From contig CP136065.1 of the NCBI GenBank assembly GCA_032622095.1, forward strand, positions 210,158,151 to 210,222,150: a stretch of 64,000 bases of DNA, written 5' to 3'. Position 1 is the first letter of the stretch; every line of letters begins with the position of its first letter. Position numbers and translations under genes: made by a program. Origin of the DNA: Siphonodentalium dalli (Eukaryota > Mollusca > Scaphopoda > Gadilida > Siphonodentaliidae). Of the stretch, positions 11,666-22,405 are shown in pieces. Below the pieces are notes generated by a model. The model ran no database searches, was not told the origin of the DNA, and saw only the letters and a list, made by a program, of their open reading frames with translations.

Positions 11666-11964
11666 TTAAAGACATATTATGGACTTGTTCTGGTGCGTGA
11701 AACTGAAAATTCAGGCACTATGTCAACTGGAGGAATGTAGCATTCTACTAACATTGCTGAAAATCTCAAGAACATCGACCAAACCACTCCATAGAACACT
11801 TTGTCCGAACTATGATCAATTGTAAATATTTAGTTAATGAATATATAAGAATGATGGCGTGTGTTGTCAATTTGGATATAATATTTGTAAGAATAACTAC
11901 TTTGAGCAAGATTATTCTTCATTTCTAGTTGATCACCCTACCTGAGTGTTTCATATCACTTTAA
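11666..11964 (+). mobile_element. H1: family H TTAA element
   Basis: Runs from TTAAAGACATATTATGGAC to TTTCATATCACTTTAA (299 bp). The same sequence order occurs at 44029-44387 and, inverted, at 57556-58077. The inverted ends are weak (TTAAAG then TGTGGA or TGTGAAA). No coding sequence. Confidence 0.75.
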
Positions 11965-12194
11965 CACCTCTGTCAGGATGTAGTAAACCTGAATGCATGA
12001 GTATCAAGCGGTGGAGGGATTATGCTCAAATGTTGAAAGCTTAGAAAATAGCATGAATACGATAATATTCCAGGTAATGAGATAATGCTGAAAAATCTTT
12101 CGCATTGTCCAAAAAAGTTCAAATTGGTTTCTGTATCTGTAGATATTACAGAGCAGGAACCAATTCTGGTTGTAGACGCACTGGTCCAAGCGCT

Positions 12195-12532
12195 ACCACG
12201 GCCAAGTAACTTTATAACCCTGTGGTGACTCCAGTAGCATTCTTTAACGTGCACACACCGAGGCGTGTACATGGGTCAGCCATTAATGTCCGTGCCGATC
12301 GGACAGCGCACTGCATCCACGACAACATACCTGGACAAGTGTTGTAATGGAGGGGGGAAGTCGGCATTTTGCATTCGGATCTTTATTCAGTGATCTCGAA
12401 TGAGACTTTTCAGCTTGACAAAGTTGGTATCTGACCGAGTTCTGATTTTTGTCAGAATACCCGGACCAGGTTGCGATCCCCGGTCCGCTAGCAACAGAGA
12501 CCAGTAGGCTACCTCTCGGCTACCGACATTTA
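12195..12532 (-). mobile_element. Degraded tRNA-derived SINE (probable)
   Basis: Read on the minus strand, a tRNA-like head near 12525-12469 has an A-box-like GGTAGCCGAGAGGTAG and a degenerate B-box-like GGGGATCGCAACC with flanking pairing GGACCGG/CTGGTCC. The downstream body contains a segment (complement of ACGTGCACACACCGAGG) that I recall as common in molluscan repeats. No poly-A or simple tail is certain and no target duplication is visible. Confidence 0.4.
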
Positions 12533-12928
12533 GTTATGTTTTCCCTTCTGGTTTACGACACAGCCCCTGGCATTGATGCTAACACAAACCAGAGAATCAA
12601 TGGACAGAAAAAAACCCATGTCCAGTTGAAGCTGCAATTTTATCACTTGGTGTTGCCACAGGTAGACTGGTATCATGCACACAAGTGCTGTATCTTTGTG
12701 AATTATTTATTTTCACTGCAATTAGGATCCACAGCTGGCAAAACACTTATTTTAGGCTGATTGTTAGAATAGTATAGGTTAGACCAATAAGCTGGTGTAT
12801 TGGATAATATGAGAATCAACAGAATCAAGTATCCTAATACTGTTTGCCTTACAAGAATTTTTAATTTGATATATGACACTGAATCTGTGTAATAATCTCA
12901 TGTTTATCCTCAAAATAGTTCATCAAAT
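12533..12928. other. Unannotated stretch
   Basis: Contains the latter part of a 103-residue open frame starting at 12449. The frame begins inside the SINE-like repeat and shows no domain. Nothing else is recognisable before E1. Confidence 0.4.
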
Positions 12929-13385
12929 GTGACCCGCCATATCAAATCCAGTCGTAAGTCGGGATTTTTTTTACCCTGTGCCAATGCATTCTCTTATATA
13001 TGCAAGTCGACCATAGGTCGCCTCGCATATATAAGAGAATGCATTGGCCTAACAATTTTTTACAATTTTAATAAATTTTTCTTGTATTCTTTAACAATTT
13101 TATAATTTCACCCATACAGAGCCCCAGACAAACATGAGCAGACGACACTCTTCTATATGCTTCTATATATGTGTTGGGCTCCCTGCAGTGTAATGGATGT
13201 TTTTTATTTTATGTCCTAAAAATTGTAAGAAACATTTATTTAAAAAAAATGATAAAAAATTGTTAGGCCAATGCATTCTCTTATATATGCGAGGCGACCT
13301 ATTGTCGATTCGCATATATAAGAGAATGCATTGGCACAGGGTAAAAAAATCCCGACTTACGACTGGATTTGATATGGCGGGTCAC
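12929..13385 (+). mobile_element. E1: GTGACCCGCC-type miniature element
   Basis: Inverted ends GTGACCCGCCATATCAAATC and the inverse finishing GATATGGCGGGTCAC; 457 bp. The 4-bp AAAT occurs directly outside each end (12925-12928 and 13386-13389). Two inverted hairpin modules lie at 12981-13048 and 13266-13335, with the outer CCCTGTG side facing out. The middle has GAGCCCCAGACAAACATGAG. The transposon superfamily is unknown to me; 4-bp duplications occur in several rare groups. Confidence 0.85.
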
Positions 13386-13802
13386 AAATACAGTTATAAA
13401 TGCTTCATATGGCCATGAGGAATCAGAAGCTTCCCAATCTGGTTGATGTTTCCATTTTATCATTTAGCTGTGTTCAGCAGAAATCGGTACGACCATAAAA
13501 ACACCAATCCGTACCTTGAACTATGACCCTAGCCATAGACTAGTATGATTTTGTCTTCATGATACTCCTAAATCTTGAGGTAACTAACATTTTCCTGAAT
13601 GAATTGAAGACTCTAATGCTAAAGATATGTCTCTAATTTAGAATCTTTAAAGTTTGTCTGATGCCGGTGGCTATTGGCTGTCAGCCTGTCAGAGCTCTAC
13701 TTATAATTGTCACGATCAATACATTTTACAAGCCTAATTGAAATACTTCTTTTTTTCGATAGCCATGGATGAGTTTACTCATGCTGTTTTATACAGAGAA
13801 TT
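13386..13802 (+). repeat. Spacer copy 1 of a tandem duplication with E1-E3
   Basis: 417 bp between E1 and E2, almost identical to 14251-14659. Differences include an extra 8-bp CTGTCAGC-type duplication here and a few substitutions. A transcript is not evident. Confidence 0.9.
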
Positions 13803-14250
13803 GTGACCCGCCATATCAAATCCAGTCGTAAGTCGGGATTTTTTTTAACCCTGTGCCAATGCATTCTCTTATATATGCGAGTCGACCATAGGTCGCCTCG
13901 CATATATAAGAGAATGCATTGGCCTAACAATTTTTTACAATTTTAATAATTTGTTCTTGTATTCTTTAACAATTTTAGAATTTCACCCATACAGAGCCCC
14001 AGACAAACATGAGCAGATGACACTCTTCTATATGCTTCTATATATGTGTGGGGCTCCCTGCAGTGTAATGGATGTTTTTTATTTTATGTCCTAAAAATTG
14101 TAAGAAACATTTATTTTAAAAACTTGTTAGGCCAATGCATTCTCTTATATATGCGAGGCGACCTATGGTCGACACGCATATATAAGAGAATGCATTGGCA
14201 CAGGGTAAAAAAAATCCCGACTTACGACTGGATTTGATATGACGGGTCAC
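13803..14250 (+). mobile_element. E2: middle E copy, probable recombinant
   Basis: Same structure as E1, 448 bp. The left flank is AATT (13799-13802) and the right flank is AAAT (14251-14254), so it lacks matching target duplications. Internal markers are mixed: AATAATTTGTTCTTG on the left matches E3, whereas CTATATGCTTC and GCAGTGTAATGG to the right match E1. The last bases (GACGGGTCAC) match E3 and not E1. Confidence 0.85.
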
Positions 14251-14659
14251 AAATACGGTTATAAATGCTTCATATGGCCATGAGGAATCAGAAGCTTCCC
14301 AATCTGGTTGATGTTTCCATTTTATCATTTAGCTGTGTTCAGCAGAAATCGGTACGACCATAAAAACACCAATCCGTACCTTGAACTATGCCCCTAGCCA
14401 TAGACTAGTATGATTTTGTCTTCATGATACTCCTAAATCTTGAGGTAACTAACATATTCCTGAATGAATTGAAGCCTCTAATGCTAAAGATATGTCTCTA
14501 ATTTAGAATCTTTAAAGTTTGTCTGATGCCTGTGGCTATTGGCTGTCAGAGCTCCACTTATAATTGTCACGATCAATACATTTTACAAGCCTAATTGAAA
14601 TACTTCTTTTTTTCGATAGCCATGGATGAGTTTACTCATGCTGTTTTATACAGAGAATT
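14251..14659 (+). repeat. Spacer copy 2 of the tandem duplication
   Basis: 409 bp, near-identical to 13386-13802. It separates E2 from E3. Confidence 0.9.
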
Positions 14660-15113
14660 GTGACCTGCCATATCAAATCCAGTCGGAAGTTGGGATTTTT
14701 TTACCCTGTGCCAATGCATTGTCTTATATATGCGAGTCGACCATAGATCGCCTCGCATATATAAGAGAATGCATTGGCCTAACAATTTTTTACAATTTTA
14801 ATAATTTGTTCTTGAATTCTTTAACAATTTTATAATTTCACCCATACAGAGCCCCAGACAAACATGAGCAGACGCCACTCTTCTAGGTGCTTCTATATAT
14901 GTGTGGGGCTCCCTGCAGGGTAATGGATGTTTTTTTTATTTTATGTCCTAAAAATTGTAAGAAACATTTATTTAAAAAACATGATAAAAAATTGTTAGGC
15001 CAATGCATTCTCTTATATATGTGAGGCGACCTATGGTCGACTCGTATAAGAGAATGCATTGGCACAGGGTAAAAAAATCCCGATTTTCGACTGGATTTGA
15101 TATGACGGGTCAC
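14660..15113 (+). mobile_element. E3: GTGACCTGCC-type miniature element
   Basis: 454 bp with AATT at both ends (14656-14659 and 15114-15117), a clean 4-bp target duplication. Its second hairpin has a short deletion in one stem (GACTCGTATAAGAG), so that stem pairs less well. Confidence 0.85.
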
Positions 15114-15193
15114 AATTGTGATAATTAGAACACCATCTTTAATCTCATTCCAATTTCTTGTAAACTTATTTGAGAATTTCAATTTAAAACCAA

Positions 15194-15317
15194 TCTCGAG
15201 ATGAGATCGCCAGAGGGTGAATTAAGTGATGCTAGCCCACTATGAGGGATAGCGTCACTAAATTCACCCTCTGGGGACCACATTCTGCAAATTAAAGGCC
15301 CACTAAACTCAGACTTG
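15194..15317 (+). mobile_element. D2: family D, right half only
   Basis: One D hairpin (CCAGAGGGTGAATT to AATTCACCCTCTGGGG) followed by a degraded terminus GGCCCACTAAACTCAGACTTG. The left half is absent. Confidence 0.7.
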
Positions 15318-15624
15318 ACTATTTTAATGAGATTTTAGCTCTTGCTTACATGGCTTACTGGTTAGCAAGGTACTTCCATTCACACTCATAGATCATCAGT
15401 CAACTTACCTGAAAATAGAGAAATATAAAAAGAGATCTATAGATTTGAAATCGCATACATTATATAAACATGATGTTTTCTTTTTCAAAAACAAATTTTT
15501 TCAAAAATGAAGCAACAATGGAAAGCTATATCACTTCTTGGAACAATATTTTCTGGATTATCCAGGATTATCCACCATTGTTATTTTTACCTGAATGCAA
15601 TCATGTGATTTTGTCTGAATTATA

Positions 15625-16022
15625 TCAACTGAAGAAGGCCTAAGTGAATGTTCAGACGACCACAATTTAATCGTAAGTGGAGGAATCGCGCGGGCTTGAC
15701 AAAATCGTGGATAGTTTGTTCACATGAATGAGATGTCGTCGTAGATGATGATATCGTGGGTTGTTCGTAAGCATGTGATTGACTACCTACGCTCTTTCCA
15801 GCTATGATTTTTACGTACACACGACTGTGATTATGTTGCAAGTGGAGGTAACCAATGATATCACAATTTCACATCTAAAATCAAACAGTGCTTGATATTA
15901 TTTTTTTAATTGTGATCTTGACGTGACCATATGCAGTCCAACTTCTGGGTTACTTCCTACGATGGTAAATTTCCAATTACAATTGAATTGTGGTCATCTG
16001 AATGTTCACTAAGGCCGAAAGC
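15625..16022. repeat. Inverted repeat of about 40 bp bracketing the LINE 5' break
   Basis: 15627-15667 is the inverse of about 15980-16020. On the right it reads TTGAATTGTGGTCATCTGAA followed by TGTTCACTAAGGCC, inside the LINE open frame. An inverted fragment of the element upstream of a truncated LINE could come from twin priming, but the 250 bp between them is not recognisably LINE. Confidence 0.55.
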
Positions 16023-16473
16023 TTTTGCAGAGCGACTTATTTTATTTGTCAACCTACAGGGTCCCTCAAATCAGTCAGGTTTAACAAAGGCTGAAATTAG
16101 AAATATAAAATCAGAGCTTATTGAGCGACACACAACAGAACTATTTACTGAAATTCAGAATGCAAACTCATCTAGAGCACGTTTTTATATGAGTATTAAA
16201 ACGAGGCCGGGCATGGGTCGCTATCTAAGTTCCTTACCGGCTCACTTAGCAAACATTTTGCTAAAATTTAGAACCGCAAATATAAAACTGCCTGTCGAAT
16301 ATACAAGATGGAAATCTAAATCTGGTGATAATGGTGACAAAACCTGTGATATTTGCGGTGATGGCACGGGTGATGAATACCATTTTATTATTATTTGCAA
16401 AGAACTACAGATAATTCGAGCAGACTATATCCCGAAATATTACTGGGAGAATCCTACGAAAGAAAATTTTTAA
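15931..16473 (+). pseudogene. C-terminal remnant of a non-LTR retrotransposon reverse transcriptase ORF
   Basis: An open frame of 180 residues, truncated at the N side by an in-frame stop just upstream. The first part (residues about 85-125) contains RYLSSLPAHLANILLKFRTA; this and the Cys/His segment C-x2-C-GDGTGDEYHF-x4-C (about residues 138-156), followed by IPKYYW, are the hallmark tail of jockey/CR1-like LINE ORF2 proteins in molluscs and other animals. The endonuclease and the reverse-transcriptase palm with its YADD motif are missing, so this cannot be active. The annotated ATG is only the first in frame; the true reading frame would have been much longer. It is the only recognisable protein relic in the window. 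Confidence 0.8.
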
Positions 16474-16855
16474 AGACTATTATCGTTGGAAAATCAACTA
16501 TTACTGAAAAAAGTTAGTATTTTTATAAAATTGGCATCAAGAAAATTAAAATATGACTGAGCCGATTATTCCAAATTGAAAAACGTGTGATTAAGTGCAT
16601 TATTTATATCCGTGAATGATTATTTCAGGCAAAATATTATGATAATGATATTATAAAGGATTAAATTATAATATAATATATATAAGATATTATAATACAT
16701 ATTACGATATATCTATACATTTATCATATTATATATTAATATATGTATGATTGTGTAACAATTGTTTTTTGTGACCTATTGTAAATATTGTAAATATTGT
16801 ATATATGTTATAGCATGTTTCGCCTTAATTGACGACTTTGCAATAAACAATCAAT
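15931..16855 (+). mobile_element. 5'-truncated LINE (jockey/CR1-like) with 3' UTR
   Basis: The ORF remnant is followed by an AT-rich 3' UTR with TTGTAAATATTGTAAATATT, then CGACTTTGCAATAAACAATC, which resembles the conserved 3' tails of such LINEs. The end is placed at about 16855, after CAATCAATC. No target duplication is obvious. Confidence 0.65.
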
Positions 16856-17271
16856 CCTGGACCATTTATACACTACCGGTACTATTCTGGATTATGTTCT
16901 ATCAATTGACACTAATATAGTCCAACTTAAAACTTATTGGTCCATACTCTATGAGCTTGATGTTTAATATTCTACAGTCATTACATAAAACAACTGCAGA
17001 AAGAATATGATAAAGTAATAATGAATATGATCAATTAGGAGAAATTTGTTCTTAAACTTATTTTGGATATCACCTCAATTATGTGAATCTGGCCATTTTG
17101 AAGTTTTTTAGTTAAATTTCAGGATTTTGTTAGATATCAGCATTAGTTTACAAACAGTGATCACATAAATTTTAAGTCACTTAATATATGAGAAACTATA
17201 ACAAATAATAAATACAATCAATAACAGTCTGCCTATTCAAAATTGTTTTCTCTGCTCTGCCAGTGAATATT
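16856..17271. other. Unannotated AT-rich stretch
   Basis: Nothing recognisable between the LINE tail and the B2 element. Confidence 0.4.
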
Positions 17272-17522
17272 TTAACCCTTTGAGTGCCAGGTTGATTTTT
17301 GATTCAACCCATATACCCTGTGCCAATGCATTCTCTTATATATGCGAGTCGACCATAGGTCGCCTCGCATATATAAGAGAATGCATTGGCCTAAAAAATG
17401 GGGTTTTTTTAGTTTTTTTTTACAATTTTTTACAATTTTAATAATTTATTCTTATATTCTTTAACAGACTTATTTGTAGGTTTAGGGCCGATAAGATCGG
17501 CCCCTGGCACTCAAAGGGTTAT
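17272..17522 (+). mobile_element. B2: family B TTAA element
   Basis: TTAACCCTTTGAGTGCCAGG at the left and CCTGGCACTCAAAGGGTT at the right, followed by a degenerate TTAT. It holds one hairpin module (about 17319-17391). The right half contains GGTTTAGGGCCGATAAGATC. TTAA targets with a CCCTTT start are the piggyBac signature. Confidence 0.85.
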
Positions 17523-18141
17523 TAAACACATGGCTCTTTAGAACCCCAAATTTATGTATACATAATTTTGTAAGAGATATCTCAATTTATACCTAATGTA
17601 CCCGGAAGATTTCTGTTTTGTTTCTTACATATTTTTGTAAATTTGAGATCATTTTGTTTGTGCCAGTTAAAATTTACAAACTCTTTCGATGTGCGGAAAA
17701 TTTTCCCCATTAGAACATCAAAATGTTCCGAGGTTTTTAACTGGTGGAATATGATTTATACCGGCACAGCCCGAGCAGAGAATCATGGCATGATCTAGGA
17801 GTGCTTGAGAGATGAGGAACTGACATGAGGTTATGTGGCAATGCTGGATGCAGCATAATAAATCATCCGCAGGTTAGAGATACAACATTATAAAACATCA
17901 CACCATGGATACTGACTGACTTGCACAGTTTAATCTCACTGTTTCCGATTACATCATAAATCATCTAAAAATAACTGCAGCTATTTGTGGAAACATCTTC
18001 ACTGCTAAATATATACCATGTAAAAGTACGATATTCAAATTCCATGGAAATGAACTTAATGTTTATAGAAGAGAATGTTAGTTCTCACAGAACAAGTAGA
18101 ATATCAAAACAGGCAAAATAAATTACAATCAATTATGGCAG
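17523..18141. other. Mostly unannotated; contains one arm-related repeat
   Basis: At about 17690-17800 the sequence AACTGGTGGAATATGAT and ATCATGGCATGATC resembles the arm of the hairpin at 18142-18612. Nothing else is identified. Confidence 0.4.
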
Positions 18142-18612
18142 GAATCTCTGCTGTGGCTAACATCCGTAGAGATCATATTCAACCAGTACAAAACCTTGGA
18201 ACTTTTAAAGTTTTGACAGGGAACCTTATATTAAGTCGAAAAAATAATGGGGGGAATATATTTCTTAGTTACTATCTGTTCCTTAATAATGTGCTTCACT
18301 GTAGGTAAATTTCCCAACTCAAAATTGCATGCTTTTCTATGACGTTTGTGAGCCGATATCACATTAAACATCAAATTAATTACCCAGGAGAAATTCCATA
18401 GTTGTAAGCGACGCAAAGCCAACTTGCTCACAAATTCACTTAAATCATGAAATTTCGAGTTGGGACCTTCACCTTCAGTGAAGTACATTATTAAGAAACA
18501 GATAATAACTAAGAAATATATTCCCCGCGTTTTGTTTTTTTGACTTATAAGGTTCCAAGGTTTTGTACTGGTGGAATATGATCTCTACGGGCGTTAGCCA
18601 CAGTAGAGATTC
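18142..18612. repeat. K5: 470-bp inverted repeat, arms of 140-190 bp
   Basis: GAATCTCTGCTGTGGCTAAC at the left is the inverse of the sequence ending GTAGAGATTC at the right. Pairing continues through the AACCTTGGAAC and ATATATTTCTTAGTTA blocks, then CTTCACTG and CCCAACTC, leaving a loop of about 100 bp near 18340-18440. Both arms are mutated, so this is not a recent insertion. Short frames on each strand are arm translations. Confidence 0.75.
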
Positions 18613-18652
18613 ATGGCATGATCGATCTACAATTTGAGATGAGTCTGCTCTG

Positions 18653-18752
18653 GGTATAGACACAATATATTGTGTATTTTATCATAGATTCTGGTAGACA
18701 TGTCGGTATAGACACAATATATTGCGTATTTTATCATAGATTCAGCAAATAT
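18653..18752 (+). repeat. 52-bp tandem duplication
   Basis: GGTATAGACACAATATATTG begins at 18653 and again at 18705. The two copies differ by a few bases. Confidence 0.85.
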
Positions 18753-19132
18753 GCAGTATCACAACCATGTCAGTTTAATTGGTGGATGAAAGACCCCACC
18801 GAGGCTTAATTTCAATGGGAAACCACTCCACTGCTCGTGGAAATCACTGACAGAGCCATCCATCCATCCACCCCCTCTCACTCCCCAAATAAGCAACTGA
18901 AAACTTGATACATGAATCAGGTTACCCATGCTTTTCATCCTTTTGCGTGGATAGCAAATCCAAATTAATTGGTAATGAAACCAGCTTCTTCATTGCTAGA
19001 TGGGTTATGACAGCCAAATGTGCTTTGCACCTTGAGGGGTGATAGGAAGACAGTTAGTCACAACAATATCACTCCTAACAATATACATGTATATTCTATT
19101 ATATCTATTTGTATTTGTACTTTCCATCTGTG
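18753..19132. other. Unannotated stretch
   Basis: No gene, shared repeat or notable structure seen. Confidence 0.4.
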
Positions 19133-19370
19133 TATATCCCTAGAGAAAATGAAAGTGAAATTTCACTGAAATTTTGGTGATATTTTAGTAAATTTCAGTG
19201 AAATCAACAAATTTTGGTGTTATTTGGTGATTTCACTGAAATTTGGCAAAAATTCAGTTGAATTTCAATGAAATTTTGAAATTATTTTGACAAAAATATT
19301 TGTTGTTATTTTGTGAAATCACAGTGAGATTTCACTGAAATTTCGCTCTGTATTTTCTCTAGGGATATAT
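19133..19370. mobile_element. L: 238-bp inverted-repeat element with internal TTTCACTGAAATTT repeats
   Basis: Ends TATATCCCTAGAGAAAAT and the inverse finishing CTCTAGGGATATAT. The inside has repeated GTGAAATTTCACTGAAATTT-like words in both orientations, so many alternative hairpins are possible. TA outside the TCCCTAGAG ends would suit a TA-targeting transposon, but this is uncertain. Confidence 0.65.
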
Positions 19371-19384
19371 ATTGTAAATCAAAA

Positions 19385-19412
19385 TTATCCTATCATATCC
19401 TATCCTATCCTT
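19385..19412 (+). repeat. Short TATCC microsatellite
   Basis: Imperfect TATCCTATCATATCC type repeat, about five units. Confidence 0.7.
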
Positions 19413-19664
19413 ATGACTGAGTAGCTTATTCTCCTTCAAATGCAGCACATGATGTGCATGCAAATGTTACATTTGAAATATGAATTAATTTATTTATTGA
19501 ACAAACCAAAATAAAATGGTATATGCCAGTACAATAATGTAAATATATACATAACACAATGTGCATATGGGACATATTAGTAATTCAGAATACCAGATTA
19601 GGCTGTAGATGCTTTTAGGAAATCGTATATATGTTTTGCCTCACAGGTAGATAGAAATATAGAG
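19413..19664. other. Unannotated stretch
   Basis: No recognisable feature. Confidence 0.35.
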
Positions 19665-19811
19665 GATCTACAACGAGTCCCCAGTTTATAGCGGAATTTA
19701 CAAAACGAGTCCAGTAAATTAGGTCTGGACCGAGCATTTGGCGAGGTCCAGACCTAATTTACTGGACGAGTTTTGTAATTTCCGCTATAAACTTGGGACG
19801 AGTTGTAGATT
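19665..19811. mobile_element. K4: 147-bp palindromic element
   Basis: ATCTACAACGAGTCC at the left mirrors GGGACGAGTTGTAGAT at the right. The inner arms TTTATAGCGGAA and AGTAAATTAGGTCTGGACC pair with their complements, with a loop around 19735. The two arms are nearly identical. Confidence 0.7.
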
Positions 19812-20223
19812 CTATTTATTACATTATCCAAAACATCTACAAAATATACTTAAATCAACAAATAGGACGCGAAAGTAACATCGGCTTCTATAAGGCATGC
19901 GATGACGTTTCACGTAACTATTCGTTGTTTGCCCGCGTAAAGAAATAGTCCCAGATAAATAAAGACTCTTTGGCGCATTTAATGGCGTATAATTGATGAC
20001 ATAACTTTTCAAACTCTTCATTCATGATAGTTTGTTGGAAAAATATAGGAAGCCATAGTATTTTGAGACGTGGCGTACGGAATGTTAACACACGACAAAC
20101 CGGAAGTCAAAGGTCGCCTGGCACTATTTCCTGTTATTAAACGAACGTTTAATATCACAATTTATAGAATGAGTTTATTGAATGGAATAAAGTTAGGATC
20201 ATGTAATAAATGCACATAATGAA
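19812..20223. other. Unannotated stretch
   Basis: A 65-residue minus-strand frame at 19824-20021 has no recognisable domain. Nothing else is seen. Confidence 0.4.
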
Positions 20224-20659
20224 TAAGCCTGATTTAATTATGTCTGTCATTTGCAGAATGAGGTCCCCAAAGGGTGAATTTAGTGACGCTATCCCACATA
20301 GCGGGCTAGAATCACCAAAATTCACCCTTTGGGGACCTCATTCTGCTTAGGCCTCTTCTTCTTGGAATTATCTATAGTCTCAAATTAACATTGGTTTTAG
20401 TTACTTTTCCCCTTCTCTATGTCCCCTAATTTTCAGAAGATAAAATGCATAATCGAGGTGACTAATGGGTGAACATCACCAACTTAAACTGGGGAACTTC
20501 AATCTGATCCTAGGTCTCCCATATCAGTTGAGGCCCTAAGCAGAATGAGGCCCCCAGAGGGTGAATTCAGTGATACTAGCCCGCTATGTGTGATAGCGTA
20601 ACTAAATTCACCCTCTGGGATCTCATTCTGCAATGTCAGACACACTAAACTCAGGCTTG
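20224..20659 (+). mobile_element. D3: hAT-like miniature element, two-hairpin form
   Basis: TAAGCCTGA (one change from CAAGCCTGA) to TCAGGCTTG. The flanking 8-mers ATAATGAA (20216-20223) and ATAATGTA (20660-20667) match at 7 of 8 positions. Both internal D hairpins are present and well paired. Confidence 0.85.
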
Positions 20660-20687
20660 ATAATGTACTGTTATCAGGTTAGACTAG

Positions 20688-20717
20688 AGGTGTGACTGTC
20701 CAAATGGGACTAAGGAT

Positions 20718-20763
<46 letters not shown>

Positions 20764-21460
20764 ACCGTTTTTAAAATACTAAGATGTTTCACATGTCAGT
20801 AAAACATTTAGTAAAATAATAAAATAACAGTTCCCATTGCAGGTGCACAACCCTAACCCTAATCTTAAACCTATTGACCGAAAAATCTAGGAATAAAAGC
20901 TCGGGACAAAATTATGCATGTTGCAAAAATGTTCTAAGTCGAAAAAGGGGGATAACTCCACCAAAAAATGTCAGACAAACGCAGGTGCACAAGTTCCCAT
21001 GGTACTAAATATCTGTGCCAAGATTAATAAACATCGACCTAAAAATGTAGGAATAAAAGCTCGAACAAAATTAGGCATGTTGCAAACAAATATCCAAGTC
21101 GAAAAAGGGGGATAACTCCACCAAAAAATGTCGGACAGATGTCATAATCGCAGGTTCCCATGGTACTAAATATCTGTACCAAGTTAAAAAAAATTGACCT
21201 AAAAATGTAGGAATAAAAGCTCGGACAAAATTATACATGTTGTGAAAATTTTATAAGTCGAAAAAACGGGGAATAACTCCACCAAATCAAGTCCGACAGA
21301 TGTCATAATCACAGGTGCACAGGTTCCCTTGGTGGTTGATGTCTGTGCCAAGTTTCACAGAAATTTATCAAAAAACGACTGAGAAAAACTCAGGACAAAT
21401 TTGTGTCCACGGACGGACGGACGGACGAGCTGACTCCAGTATACCCCCCTAACTTCGTTG

Positions 21461-21496
<36 letters not shown>

Positions 21497-21499
21497 ATA
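20688..21499 (+). mobile_element. Tandem-core element copy 2, bounded by C45 and G34 tracts
   Basis: Left end AGAGGTGTGACTGTCC, then GGATA and 45 consecutive C (20719-20763). The core has a period of exactly 160 bp (AGGAATAAAAGC at 20889, 21049 and 21209). An ACGG microsatellite lies at about 21409-21428, then TATACCCCCC, then 34 consecutive G (21462-21495) and TATAA. The architecture matches pearl-like elements with cores of about 160 bp. Open frames here are repeat translations. Confidence 0.75.
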
Positions 21500-22014
21500 A
21501 TAATATGTTGGATTGAGCCACCAGGAGCCCCTATAAATGTGTATCATATACTGTTTGCTACAACTACATCCATCATATAATGGAATTCACTGCAGCCAGG
21601 GCATATGGGACTTGAAAACTTAGGGGACTATAAAGGTTGTATCTGCCAAAAGGAATTAATACCACTATTTTCACATGTATTACACGCTATAGCTGATATA
21701 TTTTAAGCACACAATAGGATGCTGGCAGCGGCAAAGCTATCCCTTTCGTAAGACACCTATGATTTCCATACCAATAATTTAATTTGTAACCCGGACTGTA
21801 AATTTAATCAGATTGAAGTGCCTTCACCAGCACTAAGTATATTGGTTGTACCAATTCACATCAGCTAAACATTTTTTCCAATGCAATAATTCAATTGAGC
21901 ATGACTAAATTAGAATGGAACATGGTTTATTGTTTGGGGATCTAGATACATTAGATGTGTGGATATATAAAGGTGCACATAGTGTTCATGACTACACCCA
22001 AGATATGAGTATTA
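21500..22014. other. Unannotated stretch
   Basis: No gene or shared repeat seen. Confidence 0.4.
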
Positions 22015-22226
22015 TACAGTACACGTAATGCCCCAAACAACAGCAGAATTATGGGAAACTTTTCAGGATTTAGTCGGAAATATGGCTTGTTGCTATTCAT
22101 CAGAAAGCTAGCTATCACCGAAAGCTTTCCGAAGAATAGCAGCAAGCCATATTTCTGACTAAATCCTGAAAAATTTCCCATAATTCTGCTGTGGTTTAGG
22201 GGTCGATTATTTAGGACATTACTGTA
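22015..22226. mobile_element. F1: TA-flanked palindromic miniature element
   Basis: Same palindrome as F2-F10: GGATTTAGTCGGAAATATGG, GCTTGTTGC, and GAAAGCT in the middle, mirrored on the right. The left end is altered (an extra ACAC before GTAATGCCCC). The right end GGACATTACTGTA fits the family. Confidence 0.8.
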
Positions 22227-22330
22227 ATTTTGAGTGCAATTTTGAAGAGCACAGAAAATAAATCAGAAAAGAATAACTATGTTGTTCTTAAAGATGGTCT
22301 ATCTCTTCCTATAACAAGCACAGCCATACG

Positions 22331-22405
22331 GGCCCCATTTGAACTTTTAAAATGTTTTGGGGGGCCCACCCCCCTCCAAAACATATTAAAAGCTCAAAAT
22401 TTGGG
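22331..22405. repeat. Hairpin with G6/C6 apex
   Basis: TTGAACTTTTAAAATGTTTT and GGGGGG pair with CCCCCC and TCCAAAACATATTAAAAGCT, closing near CCCACC. It lies just upstream of the Helitron-like sequence. Confidence 0.65.

Noticed and set aside
11259-11700. Repeated peptides such as RMRSPEGEFSDA across many frames, suggesting a conserved protein family
   Set aside because: They are translations of the family D hairpin (GGTCCCCAGAGGGTGAATTT) and occur on both strands of each palindrome.
20820-20880. CCCTAACCCTAAT as telomere-like repeat
   Set aside because: Only two units occur, within the tandem-core element, and the same words appear at the matching position of the copy at 52.6 kb.
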